This document shows, one piece after another, positions 45,522 to 54,837 of a DNA stretch of 64,000 nt. Positions within the stretch are counted from its first letter, which is position 1; every line of letters begins with the position of its first letter. A program made the translations under genes and the position numbers. Below the pieces are notes generated by a model. That model made no database searches. It had not been told where the DNA came from and was given only the letters and a program-made list of their open reading frames with translations. The DNA is from Maridesulfovibrio sp. (lineage in GTDB: Bacteria; Desulfobacterota; Desulfovibrionia; Desulfovibrionales; Desulfovibrionaceae): positions 1,414,001 through 1,478,000 of the forward strand of contig NZ_OY780933.1 of assembly GCF_963676065.1 (NCBI RefSeq), written 5' to 3'.

Positions 45522-46337
45522 TTATATATCGGTGTATTGAGAAGGAGTAGCGCCTGTGTAGCGCCTGAATGTGTTGCTGAAGTGGCTTTGGTCGGAAAAA
45601 CCGCATTGCAGGGCTGTCTCCGCAAAGGGCAGGCCGGAACGCAACAGTCGCTTAGCGTATTCCAGACGCAGTTGCATATGGTAGCTGTGCGGAGGGAGTC
45701 CTGTTGTTTTTCTGAAAACTCTAAGCAGGTGATAGCGTGAAAGCCCCGTGGCATTTGCCAACTCTTCCAGCGTCACTTTTTCTGAAAGGTTTGCATGCAG
45801 ATATTCGCGAGCTCTTCTTACTGCCGCTGGCTCCATCGTTTTAGGTACCTTTGATTGGGTTTCGCAGTGGCGGGTCAGAAGAGCTGCCGCAGCCCGTGCA
45901 AGTGCGGTATCTATGGCCAGCCTGTTTTTTACCGTGGATGCCGCGTAATTGAGTTCGGTCAGGGTGCCGCTGGTCAGCTTGTCTTCAGTTACTACGGATC
46001 TGAATTCCGGCATTACTTCTGCCTCATTCAAATCCCGCAATGCCTTTTCAAATAACCGGTTGTCGAAGCTGAATACCCGGTAGGAGATTCTGGTATCGGA
46101 ATCTGTGATTACTCCTGAATGGACCAGACCGGGATTGAAAAGTGCTATTTCTCCTCCGCGGACAAATGAACTTCCGCAGCCGGGCTGCCGGCAATAGCAA
46201 CCGCCTTTCTCCATCAGACCCACGGAATGAAATCCATGGGTATGGTTGGGGAATGAATGGTTGGAGTTTATCACTTCCTGTATCTCAAGGCCCTCTATTG
46301 CAGCGGGGCGCAGATATCTGATTATCCCTGTGTTCAT
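45522..46337 (-). CDS. AraC-family transcriptional regulator
   Basis: 271 residues. The N-terminal cupin-like sensor (HTHGFHSVGLMEKGG, CRQPGCGSSFVRGGEIALFNPG) precedes a C-terminal pair of helix-turn-helix motifs (VTLEELANATGLSRYHLLRVF and FSDQSHFSNTFRRYTGATPSQY). The Cys-rich loop CYCRQPGC is unusual and might bind metal. The start at 46337 is preferred over the GTG at 46349 because GGTGA lies before it. It probably regulates the EamA transporter encoded just downstream. Confidence 0.9.
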   Translation of the reverse strand: MNTGIIRYLRPAAIEGLEIQEVINSNHSFPNHTHGFHSVGLMEKGGCYCRQPGCGSSFVRGGEIALFNPGLVHSGVITDSDTRISYRVFSFDNRLFEKALRDLNEAEVMPEFRSVVTEDKLTSGTLTELNYAASTVKNRLAIDTALARAAAALLTRHCETQSKVPKTMEPAAVRRAREYLHANLSEKVTLEELANATGLSRYHLLRVFRKTTGLPPHSYHMQLRLEYAKRLLRSGLPFAETALQCGFSDQSHFSNTFRRYTGATPSQYTDI

Positions 46338-46435
46338 TTGTTTCACCACGTGATTGAAAGCTTGGCATTAATCTTTATGTAAGACAAGATAGACTTCAGC
46401 TGTCCGGCGGTCTTGTAAAAAATTGCTTTCGGTGA

Positions 46436-47449
46436 TTATCTGCGATTTTTCTTTTTCACTTTGTTTACTTTTAACGCATGAACAATATCTTTAAATCGAT
46501 CCAGCTCGTTACCCATTATCTTGATTGCCCTGCCATTACAGGGCTGTATGAGGATGCCCCATTCTTCCCGATGGCGGAGCATTAATCCTGCTGCCACAGC
46601 CTGCAGACCGGATCCGAAAATGAGTAGCAGCGTAGATAATCTGCCGCTTAATCTGGTTCGGTAATTTTTATAATATTCGATTTCTTCCCATTTGATGAGC
46701 CTGTTTCTACCCAGCTTTGTTACATGGAGTCCCCGGTCGGTTATCCGGTAGGACAGGTCACTGTACTTTAGGGCAGTCAGAAGCAGAACAGCGGAAATCG
46801 CGGCCATGAACCACATTGCCCCGGTTAACCATATCCAGCCTCCGGAGATGCTCAGGATACTGGCCTGAGAATCCATTCCCCGGACAATAGGAAAGGGTAG
46901 CAGGAAAAAAAAGGGAGTCATGATCAACCCCAGCATGTCCGGTCCGGTGACTGCCGCTCCTCGTGGATAATGCAGCTCCTCTTTTGCGTATTGGCGGCGG
47001 GGTATGACGAAGTAAATGGCGAACCCGGCTAGAATGCATATTATTCCGTAATAAAAATACGGGTATTTGTATTGCTCCGGTATGCCGTAGATATCTCCGG
47101 CATAGTCAGCATATATCCGTAGATATTTTTGGCCGTTGTTAATGGAGATATAAACCGCCTGTTCAGGGTAATGGCTGATCTCATCGAACGGAGGATAGTT
47201 CGGCTTAAAAATGAATTTTTTTATACGCATGCCGAACTCTCTCTGTTTCAGTTCCGGATGCTCCCCCGGATTTTCTATTTCCGAGACAAGTTCGGACCAC
47301 AGCGGATTGGTTACGCTTATTTGCCGGCCCTGTATTTCCTTACTTGTATGCAAAGATACGACGAGCAGACGCCCTCCGGCCCAGAGCATCAGGTAACCGC
47401 CGAGGCAGATCAGAATAAGTGCTGCAGCTCTTCTGAATATTTCGATCAT
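46436..47449 (-). CDS. Membrane protein with PH-like domain, function unknown
   Basis: 337 residues. There are membrane helices near 8-28, 135-155, 185-205 and 215-235, with an extracytoplasmic loop after the first. A C-terminal region (LSYRITDRGLHVTKLGRNRL, IKWEEIEYYKNY) looks like a bacterial PH-type domain. GGTGA precedes the ATG. No function can be assigned. Confidence 0.7.
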   Translation of the reverse strand: MIEIFRRAAALILICLGGYLMLWAGGRLLVVSLHTSKEIQGRQISVTNPLWSELVSEIENPGEHPELKQREFGMRIKKFIFKPNYPPFDEISHYPEQAVYISINNGQKYLRIYADYAGDIYGIPEQYKYPYFYYGIICILAGFAIYFVIPRRQYAKEELHYPRGAAVTGPDMLGLIMTPFFFLLPFPIVRGMDSQASILSISGGWIWLTGAMWFMAAISAVLLLTALKYSDLSYRITDRGLHVTKLGRNRLIKWEEIEYYKNYRTRLSGRLSTLLLIFGSGLQAVAAGLMLRHREEWGILIQPCNGRAIKIMGNELDRFKDIVHALKVNKVKKKNRR

Positions 47450-47593
47450 GGAAATTCACCACTTGCTGATTGGTTTTAATAAAAAAAAATAACATGGATA
47501 ACTTGCATTGAGTATATATTTTGTTTTTAAATTCTGTACAAATAAATCTTAACGATAATGATCTCGATCAATAATCTGAAAGGGAGATTTTTC

Positions 47594-48439
47594 ATGAACG
47601 ATATTTCCGTACCTCAATTGAAGATGAATGACGGTAACGTAATTCCCGCGCTTGGATTTGGAACCTATAAACTAAATGGTTCCGCCGGAGTGGAGACGAT
47701 GGTCAACGCCCTCAAGGCCGGATACCGGTTGCTGGATTCTGCTTTCAAGTACGAAAATGAAGGCGCTGTAGGTGAGGCCATCCGCCGTAGCGAGGTCCCA
47801 CGTGAAAAGATTCTGGTGACATCAAAAGTTCCCGGCCTGCGCCACAGCTACAGGGAAGCCTACTATTCCGTTGAGGAGTCCCTTTATCGCGCTGGGCTTG
47901 ATTACTACGATTTTTACCTGATCCACTGGCCTAATCCCAGTCAGGACTTATATGTAGAGGCATGGCAGGCCCTGATTGAAGCCCGCAGGAAAGGACTGGT
48001 CCGTTCCATAGGATGCAGCAATTTTCTGCCGGAACACATGCAGCGTTTGATTGATGAGACCGGGGTGGTTCCGGCGGTCAACCAGATTGAACTGCATCCG
48101 TATTTCATCCAGCGGGAGCAGCGGGAATGGCACGATCAGCATGGTATAATCACCCAATCGTGGAGTCCGCTGGGCCGTGATAATTCAGCAATGCAGGAAC
48201 CGTCCATAAAGGCCATTGCCGAGAATCACGCTAAAAGTGTGGCGCAGGTTATCCTTCGCTGGCATGTCCAACTGGGAGCATTGCCTATTCCGAAAGCCAC
48301 GTCCCCATCACGGCAGAAGGAAAATATTAGTATATTTGATTTTGAATTGAGCGCCGGGGAAATGGACACCATTAATAGCTTGGACAGACCGGACGGAAGA
48401 CGCAAGGATCAGCATCCCGCTTATTACGAAGAGTATTAA
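47594..48439 (+). CDS. Aldo/keto reductase
   Basis: 281 residues from the ATG at 47594 (GGGAG upstream). The catalytic tetrad is visible: Asp and Tyr in LLDSAFKYENE, Lys in TSKVPG and His in YLIHWPNP. IGCSNF and the C-terminal NADP-binding segment (PIPKATSPSRQKEN) are present. It reduces small carbonyls with NADPH in the cytoplasm and resembles 2,5-diketo-gluconate reductase-type members. The physiological substrate is unknown. Confidence 0.9.
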   Translation: MNDISVPQLKMNDGNVIPALGFGTYKLNGSAGVETMVNALKAGYRLLDSAFKYENEGAVGEAIRRSEVPREKILVTSKVPGLRHSYREAYYSVEESLYRAGLDYYDFYLIHWPNPSQDLYVEAWQALIEARRKGLVRSIGCSNFLPEHMQRLIDETGVVPAVNQIELHPYFIQREQREWHDQHGIITQSWSPLGRDNSAMQEPSIKAIAENHAKSVAQVILRWHVQLGALPIPKATSPSRQKENISIFDFELSAGEMDTINSLDRPDGRRKDQHPAYYEEY

Positions 48440-48445
48440 GAAAAT

Positions 48446-48469
48446 CCCCGGAACATAGTTGTTCCGGGG
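48446..48469. terminator. Bidirectional hairpin between convergent genes
   Basis: CCCCGGAAC/GTTCCGGGG with a 6-nt loop in the 40-bp gap between the reductase and the MFS gene. The right side has CTATAGTTTTC and the left has AAAAT on the plus strand. Confidence 0.7.
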
Positions 48470-48479
48470 CTATAGTTTT

Positions 48480-49736
48480 CTAAAGTTTGCGGGGTTGCTC
48501 TGTCCTGTTCATTATAGGGAAGAGTACTACGGTACCGGCCAGCACCAGAACCGCGCCTATGGCGGGCAGGGTCGCATATCCCAATCCTTCGGCCAGAAAT
48601 CCGGCAGCGAAAGCACTGAGGACGGCGGAGATGGCGGTCGTCGCGTTGAAGATTCCCACAGCTGGTCCTTCCTCCATTTCGGATAATTGCGCGGCGTATG
48701 CTGTTCCCGCTACAATCAGCGGCGACCATGCCACAGGCTGAAGAATGAACATGACCGGTGCCAGCCATGAATTTATGCCTGTATGAACGTAGGCGAGTAC
48801 AGCCAGTCCGGCCTGCGATATGAGAGTCATAATTGTGCCGATCATGACGACCTTTCCGTCGCCGATCTTTTTGCCGATCGCCCCGGAGGGAGCGTAAGCG
48901 AATATACCGATAAATGCGGCAAGGGCATAATATACAGAGGAAAGACCCGCATCGATCGAGTATACGGATTTCATGAAAAGCGGGTAGAGATTGTAAATTA
49001 TCCATGTGCCGAACTGGATCATAAACCAGCTGAGGATGAATCTGCCGTAGGGTGTTTCTGCCTTTCGTGCGAGCAGCACGATGTGGTCGGCGTTGAAACG
49101 TTCGTAATGATGGGTTTGCGGCAGGGCGGACCGAGATGCCATATGTTGGCGTCTATCGAGTTTCGGGGTTTCGAGAGGAGTGCTCCGCGCAGTGTTCGGA
49201 AGATCCATGCGTCCGAATATGAAACCCGGAATCATCAGCAGCGCTGAAAATATGAGCCCCAGTTCCGGGGTCATCTGAAGCAGCGCGGCAAGTCCCAGTC
49301 CGATGGCCTGTCCGGCTCCGTAGAAAGTCTGGAGCCAGCCTACGCGCTGATCCCATTCTTCTTTGGGGCGCCATTCCACAATAAACATGGCGGAAACAGT
49401 GTTCGAGGCTGCGGAACCTGCTCCCTGCAGCATGGACAGCAGCAGCCAGAAGGGTAGATTCGATGTTGCCGGAAAAAGAGCCAGTCCCAGAGCGAGCATA
49501 GCGAAACCGCTTAGGAAAACTATTTTGTGCAAACCGGAACGGTCGGTAAAAGTTCCGATTACAGGAGCCAGTAATTGGCCGACATAGAAAAGGGCAATTA
49601 CCACACCAGCCTGCGCCGCTCCGCCTGCCTTGGCTACAACCAGCGGTAGAAGGATTGGAATGATTCCGAGTACGACCGCCCCCTGAAAGGCGTAACCTGC
49701 ATACCAGCGTTCTGAATAGCGCTTCCAATTTATCAT
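48480..49736 (-). CDS. MFS transporter
   Basis: 418 residues with about twelve membrane helices in two halves. The loop after helix 2 has GTFTDRSGLHKIVFLSG, a typical MFS signature, and SGAIGKKIGDGKVVMIG is the second-half equivalent. Function as an exporter is likely, but the substrate is unknown. There is no strong ribosome site. Upstream (49737-50021) is AT-rich sequence without a visible gene. Confidence 0.88.
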   Translation of the reverse strand: MINWKRYSERWYAGYAFQGAVVLGIIPILLPLVVAKAGGAAQAGVVIALFYVGQLLAPVIGTFTDRSGLHKIVFLSGFAMLALGLALFPATSNLPFWLLLSMLQGAGSAASNTVSAMFIVEWRPKEEWDQRVGWLQTFYGAGQAIGLGLAALLQMTPELGLIFSALLMIPGFIFGRMDLPNTARSTPLETPKLDRRQHMASRSALPQTHHYERFNADHIVLLARKAETPYGRFILSWFMIQFGTWIIYNLYPLFMKSVYSIDAGLSSVYYALAAFIGIFAYAPSGAIGKKIGDGKVVMIGTIMTLISQAGLAVLAYVHTGINSWLAPVMFILQPVAWSPLIVAGTAYAAQLSEMEEGPAVGIFNATTAISAVLSAFAAGFLAEGLGYATLPAIGAVLVLAGTVVLFPIMNRTEQPRKL

Positions 49737-50021
49737 GGCAGAAGTTTACTTTAGATAAATTGTTCTAGCAATGTTCTTAAATGGTATTTTGTGAAGTCTC
49801 TCATTCTGCACTGTATTCAGTCTGAAAATGAATCCGGGTGTGACTGTTGTGTCAATGTTCTATTTAATGAATCCTTAGACATTAATCGATTTTATGGGTT
49901 ATAGTTTAGGTCATTTCCGGTGTATTATGATTTGTAAAATTTTTTGTCGTGTAATTTTTTTTAAAAAAAACTTAATGAATATTTTGTCTAGTTTAAAACA
50001 TACGATTAAGGACACAGCTCA

Positions 50022-52289
50022 ATGCGGATTCGTCATTCAATTAGGTTCAATTTAGTTCTGGTAGCAATGTTGGGGGTGCTCCCCATGCTTGTTATGTTGA
50101 TTTTTATCGGTATTGAACGGCGAGCGGATGAAATTGAGCACGCGCAACATACGGCACTCCAGCTGACAGAGTCATATGCGTTTACGGAAAATCAGGAACT
50201 TCGGCGGATTAAGAAGATTCTGGCCAACTTAGGTAAATCTCAAGCTGTCCAGTCGTTGGATGAAAATGCTTGCAATTCACTATTTAAAAAATACCTTAAC
50301 GCTAATCCGGCTTACGCAAATTTTGCAATGATGGGGACCGATGGGTTCGCGATATCCTCAGCCTTACCCTTTAAAAAGCCCAAAGACCTTTCAAAGCGTA
50401 AGGAAATTATTGCTGCTTTGGATAGTGGACATTTTTCCATTGGAGAGGTTTCCACAGGGAGAGTTAGTAAATTACAAATACTTCCAGTTGCATATCCTGT
50501 ATATAATGATGCAGGTGCAATGGTGTGTATTTTGGTCGCATCTTTAAAATTAGAAGGTCTGGACACTTTATTTCAACATATGATTTTACCGCCGGGGTCG
50601 TTTGTCGGGTTGATAGACCATAAAGGAAACCAATTGTTTCGTTACCCTCTTAACGGACATAAAATTGGAGCACCAATTACGGCTGATGTCGGGAAGCGGA
50701 TTTTTGGCATTAAGAAAGCCGGAATGTTCAGTGCGAAAAATGAAAATGGAGTCGACATGGTATTTACCGTGCGACGTCTTGCGGGTAGCAGTGAAAGTAA
50801 TCCATATCTCAATATTATCGTGGGCATACCTCGTGAGGTGCTCATAAAAAGAGTAGATGCGTATACTGTTTCATATATTGTGCTGAGTGGAGTGGGGTTT
50901 CTTTTTTCAGTGCTTTTTGCCATTTTTCTCGGCCATCGCCTAATCCACACCAAGATGCTTGATCTTCTGGCTGTAACGCAACGCCTGAAAGTCGGGGATT
51001 TAAAAGCACGTTCCAAGCTTCCATATTCAAAGGGAGAATTTGGGCAACTTTCAAATTCCATTAATAGAATGGCAGATGCGTTGGAAGAGGAAGTGGAGAT
51101 TCGCACAAACGCTGAAAATGAAGTGCTGGCATTACGTAACTATCTTTCAAACATTATCGATTCCATGCCTTCAGTTATAATCGGCGTAACCTCGGATGGA
51201 ATAATTACACAATGGAACCTCAAGGCTGAAAACGATTTCGGTTTATCCAAAGAGGAAGCTCTTGGGAAAAAGATTGAGGCTGTTTCGCCGCGCCTTGCAC
51301 TTGAGATGGAAAAAGTGCGCGCAGCCATAAGTTCGCGCACAGTGCAGGCAGAAAACAAGCAGGTACGCAAGGAGGCCGGTCAAACCATTTACGAGGACAT
51401 GACGGTCTACCCTTTAATTGCAGATGGCATACAGGGCGCGGTTATCCGCATTGATGATGTGACTGACCGTGTCAATCTTGAACAGATGCTTGTGCAATCC
51501 GAGAAAATGATGTCAGTAGGTGGGCTCGCTGCCGGAATGGCTCATGAAATAAATAATCCTTTATCCGGTATTCTGGGGAACGTATATAATGTTCACAATC
51601 GATTGTTTTCAACCATGGATTCAAACAAAATAGCCGCTCGAGAATGCGGAGTCGAACTTGAACAATTGCAGGAATATCTTGAAAAAAGAAAAATATCCAA
51701 AATGCTTGAAGGAATACGGGAAAGCGGCAAGCGGGCAGCATTTATAGTTCATAACATGCTCAGCTTCAGTCGTAAGAGTGACAAGAGAATGGAAAAGTTA
51801 GACTTGTCATCCCTCATAGACAAAACTTTGGAGCTTGCCTCCAATGATTATGATTTAAAGAGATTTTACGACTTCAAGCAGATCAAAGTGGTGCGTGATT
51901 ATGAGAAAAACATGCCCGGAGTGATTTGCGAAGGCAATGAATTGCAGCAGGTTTTTCTTAATCTGTTCAAAAACGGTGCTGAAGCAATGTTTGAAAAAGA
52001 CTATACAACTGAGAGCCCCAGCTTTCATTGCCGTCTTTACCGTCAGGATAATATGGCTGTTATTGAAATTGAGGACAACGGTCCCGGTCTGGATGAGTCT
52101 GCCCAGTCAAGAATATTTGAACCTTTCTACACGACCAAAGAAGTAGGCAAAGGAACGGGGCTTGGGCTTTCGGTTTCATATTTCATAATTACCGACCAGC
52201 ACAATGGGAAGATGTCCGTGGAATCTTCTCTTGGGAAAGGAACAAAATTTATAATTAAAATTCCGCTAGATGGCCGAATGACGGGGTAG
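50022..52289 (+). CDS. Cache-domain membrane histidine kinase
   Basis: 755 residues. A membrane helix (~10-30), a double-Cache-like periplasmic sensor (~35-280), a second helix (~285-308), HAMP (~310-365), PAS (~375-490), HisKA (GGLAAGMAHEINNPLSGI) and an ATPase domain (NGAEAMF, GTGLGLSVSYF) follow in order. Cache sensors bind small extracellular molecules such as organic acids or amino acids. AAGGA precedes the ATG. No receiver or response regulator is next to it. Its last 35 bp overlap the end of a convergent gene. Confidence 0.92.
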   Translation: MRIRHSIRFNLVLVAMLGVLPMLVMLIFIGIERRADEIEHAQHTALQLTESYAFTENQELRRIKKILANLGKSQAVQSLDENACNSLFKKYLNANPAYANFAMMGTDGFAISSALPFKKPKDLSKRKEIIAALDSGHFSIGEVSTGRVSKLQILPVAYPVYNDAGAMVCILVASLKLEGLDTLFQHMILPPGSFVGLIDHKGNQLFRYPLNGHKIGAPITADVGKRIFGIKKAGMFSAKNENGVDMVFTVRRLAGSSESNPYLNIIVGIPREVLIKRVDAYTVSYIVLSGVGFLFSVLFAIFLGHRLIHTKMLDLLAVTQRLKVGDLKARSKLPYSKGEFGQLSNSINRMADALEEEVEIRTNAENEVLALRNYLSNIIDSMPSVIIGVTSDGIITQWNLKAENDFGLSKEEALGKKIEAVSPRLALEMEKVRAAISSRTVQAENKQVRKEAGQTIYEDMTVYPLIADGIQGAVIRIDDVTDRVNLEQMLVQSEKMMSVGGLAAGMAHEINNPLSGILGNVYNVHNRLFSTMDSNKIAARECGVELEQLQEYLEKRKISKMLEGIRESGKRAAFIVHNMLSFSRKSDKRMEKLDLSSLIDKTLELASNDYDLKRFYDFKQIKVVRDYEKNMPGVICEGNELQQVFLNLFKNGAEAMFEKDYTTESPSFHCRLYRQDNMAVIEIEDNGPGLDESAQSRIFEPFYTTKEVGKGTGLGLSVSYFIITDQHNGKMSVESSLGKGTKFIIKIPLDGRMTG

Positions 52290-53238
52290 ATAATCGTTTC
52301 AGAAAAGGGCTTTTGTAAAATGGATTGGAAAAGAGCTTATCTAATTCTGAATTTATCAGACCATAACCATCCAGTGTGAAATGGCATAAGGTATTATTGA
52401 TCTCCGTCCACTCTGCTATGGGCACCTCCTCATCATATGGGAAATTAACAAAATTTTTTCTTCCCATGTTTATATAGTCTAGAGAGTTATGTGCCTTTTC
52501 AAATTTTTTATTAATTGATTTCAGGTAATCATCCGACAGTACTCCACACAACACATTCATAAGATCGTTTTTTAGGGAGTCTTTAACTATGTTTAATACT
52601 GTGCTGCTGGCAAGCCAGGATGCAACATCGAGACACTCGATCCTTGCGTTCCCGCAACTAACTACTTTTACTGGGGTATGCGCGCAGAGGGGCTCCTCTG
52701 CAACATATTTTGAAAAAGCTGACTGAGCAGCAACCGGAATGCTATCCCGGAACTGATCGCTCAATCTTCTATGTCTTTCTTTTTTTACGATCCTTAGCAG
52801 TAGACCTTTTTCAACAAAAGGAAAGAGCAAAGATGGATCAACGACCATTCTGCCCAGATCTTCAGAGTATTGCCATTCAATACACTTATGTACTTGCTTC
52901 CTGAACCAAATAGGAACGCTGTCAGTGACGCCATAATCTTCTTTTATCAATCTAGTATTTAAGATGCAAACGTCGATGTGCCTGGGGTTTACTACAAGAT
53001 CCCCAAAATCCGTGATCTGGCAATTGTCGGCATATTTTCCTGCCAATAAAACAGTAAGTTCCAATAATTTTGCATAACTTAATGCAATAAAAGGAAGGCA
53101 TTTAACATCGGAATTTTTGGATATACCACCTAGCTCGACTTGTCTTAAAGTAATAAATTCCTCATCTAACTTCTTTAGATCGATTGTTGAATCCAGAAAA
53201 TCATTAAATTTGATTAAATCACCAATGGTCATGTCCAT
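52255..53238 (-). CDS. Unknown cargo protein of the tRNA-Asp array
   Basis: 327 residues, no signal or membrane segment. It starts MDMTIGDLIKFNDFLDS with a good ribosome site (GGAG 6 bp before the ATG). Recognisable only as a mostly helical cytoplasmic protein; I know no family. It is AT-rich relative to the kinase it meets, and its 3' end overlaps that kinase gene by 35 bp with no terminator. It is the last gene downstream of the tRNA-derived chimera at 53594-53670, so it is probably acquired. Confidence 0.7.
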   Translation of the reverse strand: MDMTIGDLIKFNDFLDSTIDLKKLDEEFITLRQVELGGISKNSDVKCLPFIALSYAKLLELTVLLAGKYADNCQITDFGDLVVNPRHIDVCILNTRLIKEDYGVTDSVPIWFRKQVHKCIEWQYSEDLGRMVVDPSLLFPFVEKGLLLRIVKKERHRRLSDQFRDSIPVAAQSAFSKYVAEEPLCAHTPVKVVSCGNARIECLDVASWLASSTVLNIVKDSLKNDLMNVLCGVLSDDYLKSINKKFEKAHNSLDYINMGRKNFVNFPYDEEVPIAEWTEINNTLCHFTLDGYGLINSELDKLFSNPFYKSPFLKRLSTPSFGHLAEF

Positions 53239-53551
53239 CTTTCACTCCGTATACCAAGTTGGAGAAAATAGTCTTGCAACGATACAGAGTTCATTACGAA
53301 TAACGAAAAGAGGAATGATAGAAATTTAATTTCAATATGTTGCATAAAGACTTTCACTCGCTAACGGTATGTTGCAGAGCGATTCTAAGTCTAGTTTGCG
53401 CAATATGTGCTCAAATTGACACAATATGCTTCCCGGGCAGATTCGGCAGGATAAAATCAATAAGAGGTTGTAAAGAGTCCCCTCCCAACTGCCGTTTTTA
53501 CTCTCGAAAATAAATATTTTTTTCGGTCAATTTTGCCGGCCAAAAAACAGG
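53239..53551. other. Intergenic region before the first tRNA-derived hairpin
   Basis: AT-rich sequence of about 310 bp holding the promoter of the 327-residue gene. No other gene or RNA is seen. Confidence 0.4.
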
Positions 53552-53585
53552 AAAAGGGCACCAATCCTATGATTAGTGCCCTTTT
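53552..53585 (-). terminator. Array hairpin a
   Basis: AAAAGGGCACCAATC pairs with GATTAGTGCCCTTTT (one mismatch). It lies 8 bp after the CCA end of the tRNA chimera on the minus strand and ends in TTTTCC. Confidence 0.75.
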
Positions 53586-53593
53586 TGGAAAAG

Positions 53594-53670
53594 TGGCGGA
53601 GCCGCAGGGACTCGAACCTGTTCCCCTCGTCCTATGAGTCCTATGCTCTCACAAATGAGCTATATGCCCC
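53594..53670 (-). pseudogene. Chimeric tRNA remnant: tRNA-Met-like body with tRNA-Asp 3' end
   Basis: 77 nt on the minus strand. The 3' end (TTCGAGTCCCTGCGGCTCCGCCA region) follows the array tRNA-Asp 3' end with one change. The 5' part (GGGGCAT, D arm GCTC/GAGC, loop CTCATAG with CAT anticodon) is tRNA-Met-like. The anticodon stem (TAGGA against GACGA) does not pair and the T stem is broken, so it is unlikely to be functional. A recombination product between two tRNA genes is the simplest reading. Confidence 0.65.
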
Positions 53671-53722
53671 AAGGGGCGAGGCAAAAATACTCTCTCAAGT
53701 TATCAACGCAAAATTTAAAAAA

Positions 53723-54079
53723 TTATTCGAGTACCCATTTTTTCGCATTTTCACGCTCCTCAGGGGTGAAATGTCGAATTTCAATGGATGAAAAAAGCTT
53801 ATCAATGACCTTTGCCAGCTTATCATGCCATTTGCTTTCAGATACAACCGCTTTTTTTGAAAACTTTTTTAAGTTGGGCAGTGCGAATTTAAGATCTGTA
53901 AAGAATGCATCGATGCTTATACCGCCCATTTCGATGATTTCGATATAAATAGCAATCCTGTCGTAGTTTTCTAACTTATCTTCACTGGTTTCGATCAGTT
54001 TCTGTATGTCTTCGTTCTGAATTTTTCCCAGAATTTTTAGACCTAGAACATTAGGGCCGATATCCATGAGTTCAAGCAT
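53723..54079 (-). CDS. SpoIIAA/STAS-like protein
   Basis: 118 residues resembling the SpoIIAA-like (STAS-related) family: MLELMDIGPNVLGLKILGKI, IAIYIEIIEMGG, KKAVVSESKWHDKLAKVID and a C-terminal FTPEERENAKKW. Such proteins are small cytoplasmic, sometimes lipid-binding, domains with ill-defined roles. GGAG lies 6 bp before the ATG. It is cargo of the interval between array fragments a and b. Confidence 0.75.
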   Translation of the reverse strand: MLELMDIGPNVLGLKILGKIQNEDIQKLIETSEDKLENYDRIAIYIEIIEMGGISIDAFFTDLKFALPNLKKFSKKAVVSESKWHDKLAKVIDKLFSSIEIRHFTPEERENAKKWVLE

Positions 54080-54335
54080 GTCATACTCCAGCTTTTTTTC
54101 TTTGAACGTTAATTTACAGTAGTAAATTTAAAATAATGTAACTTACCTTTGCGGTCCTTCGCAAGAGTCCTTTCTTGGCTCTAGAATAGTTTGAAGTTTC
54201 TATTCAATATTTTGCCGTTGAGGTCATGAATATACCTGAAGACGGATTTAATAACTACTCGCTTTGTTTTAAATTGCGTGCCGCTCTTTCAAAGGCTGAT
54301 AATGGATAAGGAGGCGGACGGTGTCTTCCTGAACT

Positions 54336-54647
54336 TTAAAAGCTTAAGCTGAGTCCCACTCCCACTTCAGTCCCTTTATCTTTCGCCTGATCTCTGTGCT
54401 TGTCATTCATCACATTCTTTTCACGCTTGGAGATAATTCCAGTGCTGATTCCATCTGAGATTTTAACATCGTCATAAGGATTTGCGAATTTATCCGTGAT
54501 GTCTTTTTCCGACGAATTCTCCGGGCGTGATTCAGACCCGATAATCACACCGTTTCCCATATTGATGTCGTCTGCCTTAACTTGGTTTGATGCGGCTGAC
54601 AAAAGAACAACTGTAAGTAATATAAATATTAATTTGTACATTTTCAT
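54336..54647 (-). CDS. Small exported protein of unknown function
   Basis: 103 residues with a signal peptide (MKMYKLIFILLTVVLLSAAS). The mature part is polar and low in complexity: NMGNGVIIGSES, KISDGISTGIISKREKN, and an end VGVGLSLSF that could be a beta strand ending in Phe. The terminal aromatic hints at an outer-membrane beta element, but the protein is too short for a barrel. No strong ribosome site is visible. I do not recognise it. Confidence 0.5.
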   Translation of the reverse strand: MKMYKLIFILLTVVLLSAASNQVKADDINMGNGVIIGSESRPENSSEKDITDKFANPYDDVKISDGISTGIISKREKNVMNDKHRDQAKDKGTEVGVGLSLSF

Positions 54648-54837
54648 ATTAGCAAAAAGCTACCTGTTTTGTTTTCTTATTCAAGAAAGACTTATTTTCG
54701 AGCTTGCGTCATCTAGATACCCTTAAATATAAAAATATGTACTTCCAGCAGATAGTCAAATCTTTAGTCTGATCCAGCAACTGGGAAGGCTGCCACTCTT
54801 CATTACCCTTCAAGATGGTGGGAAGACTGTCCTCACA

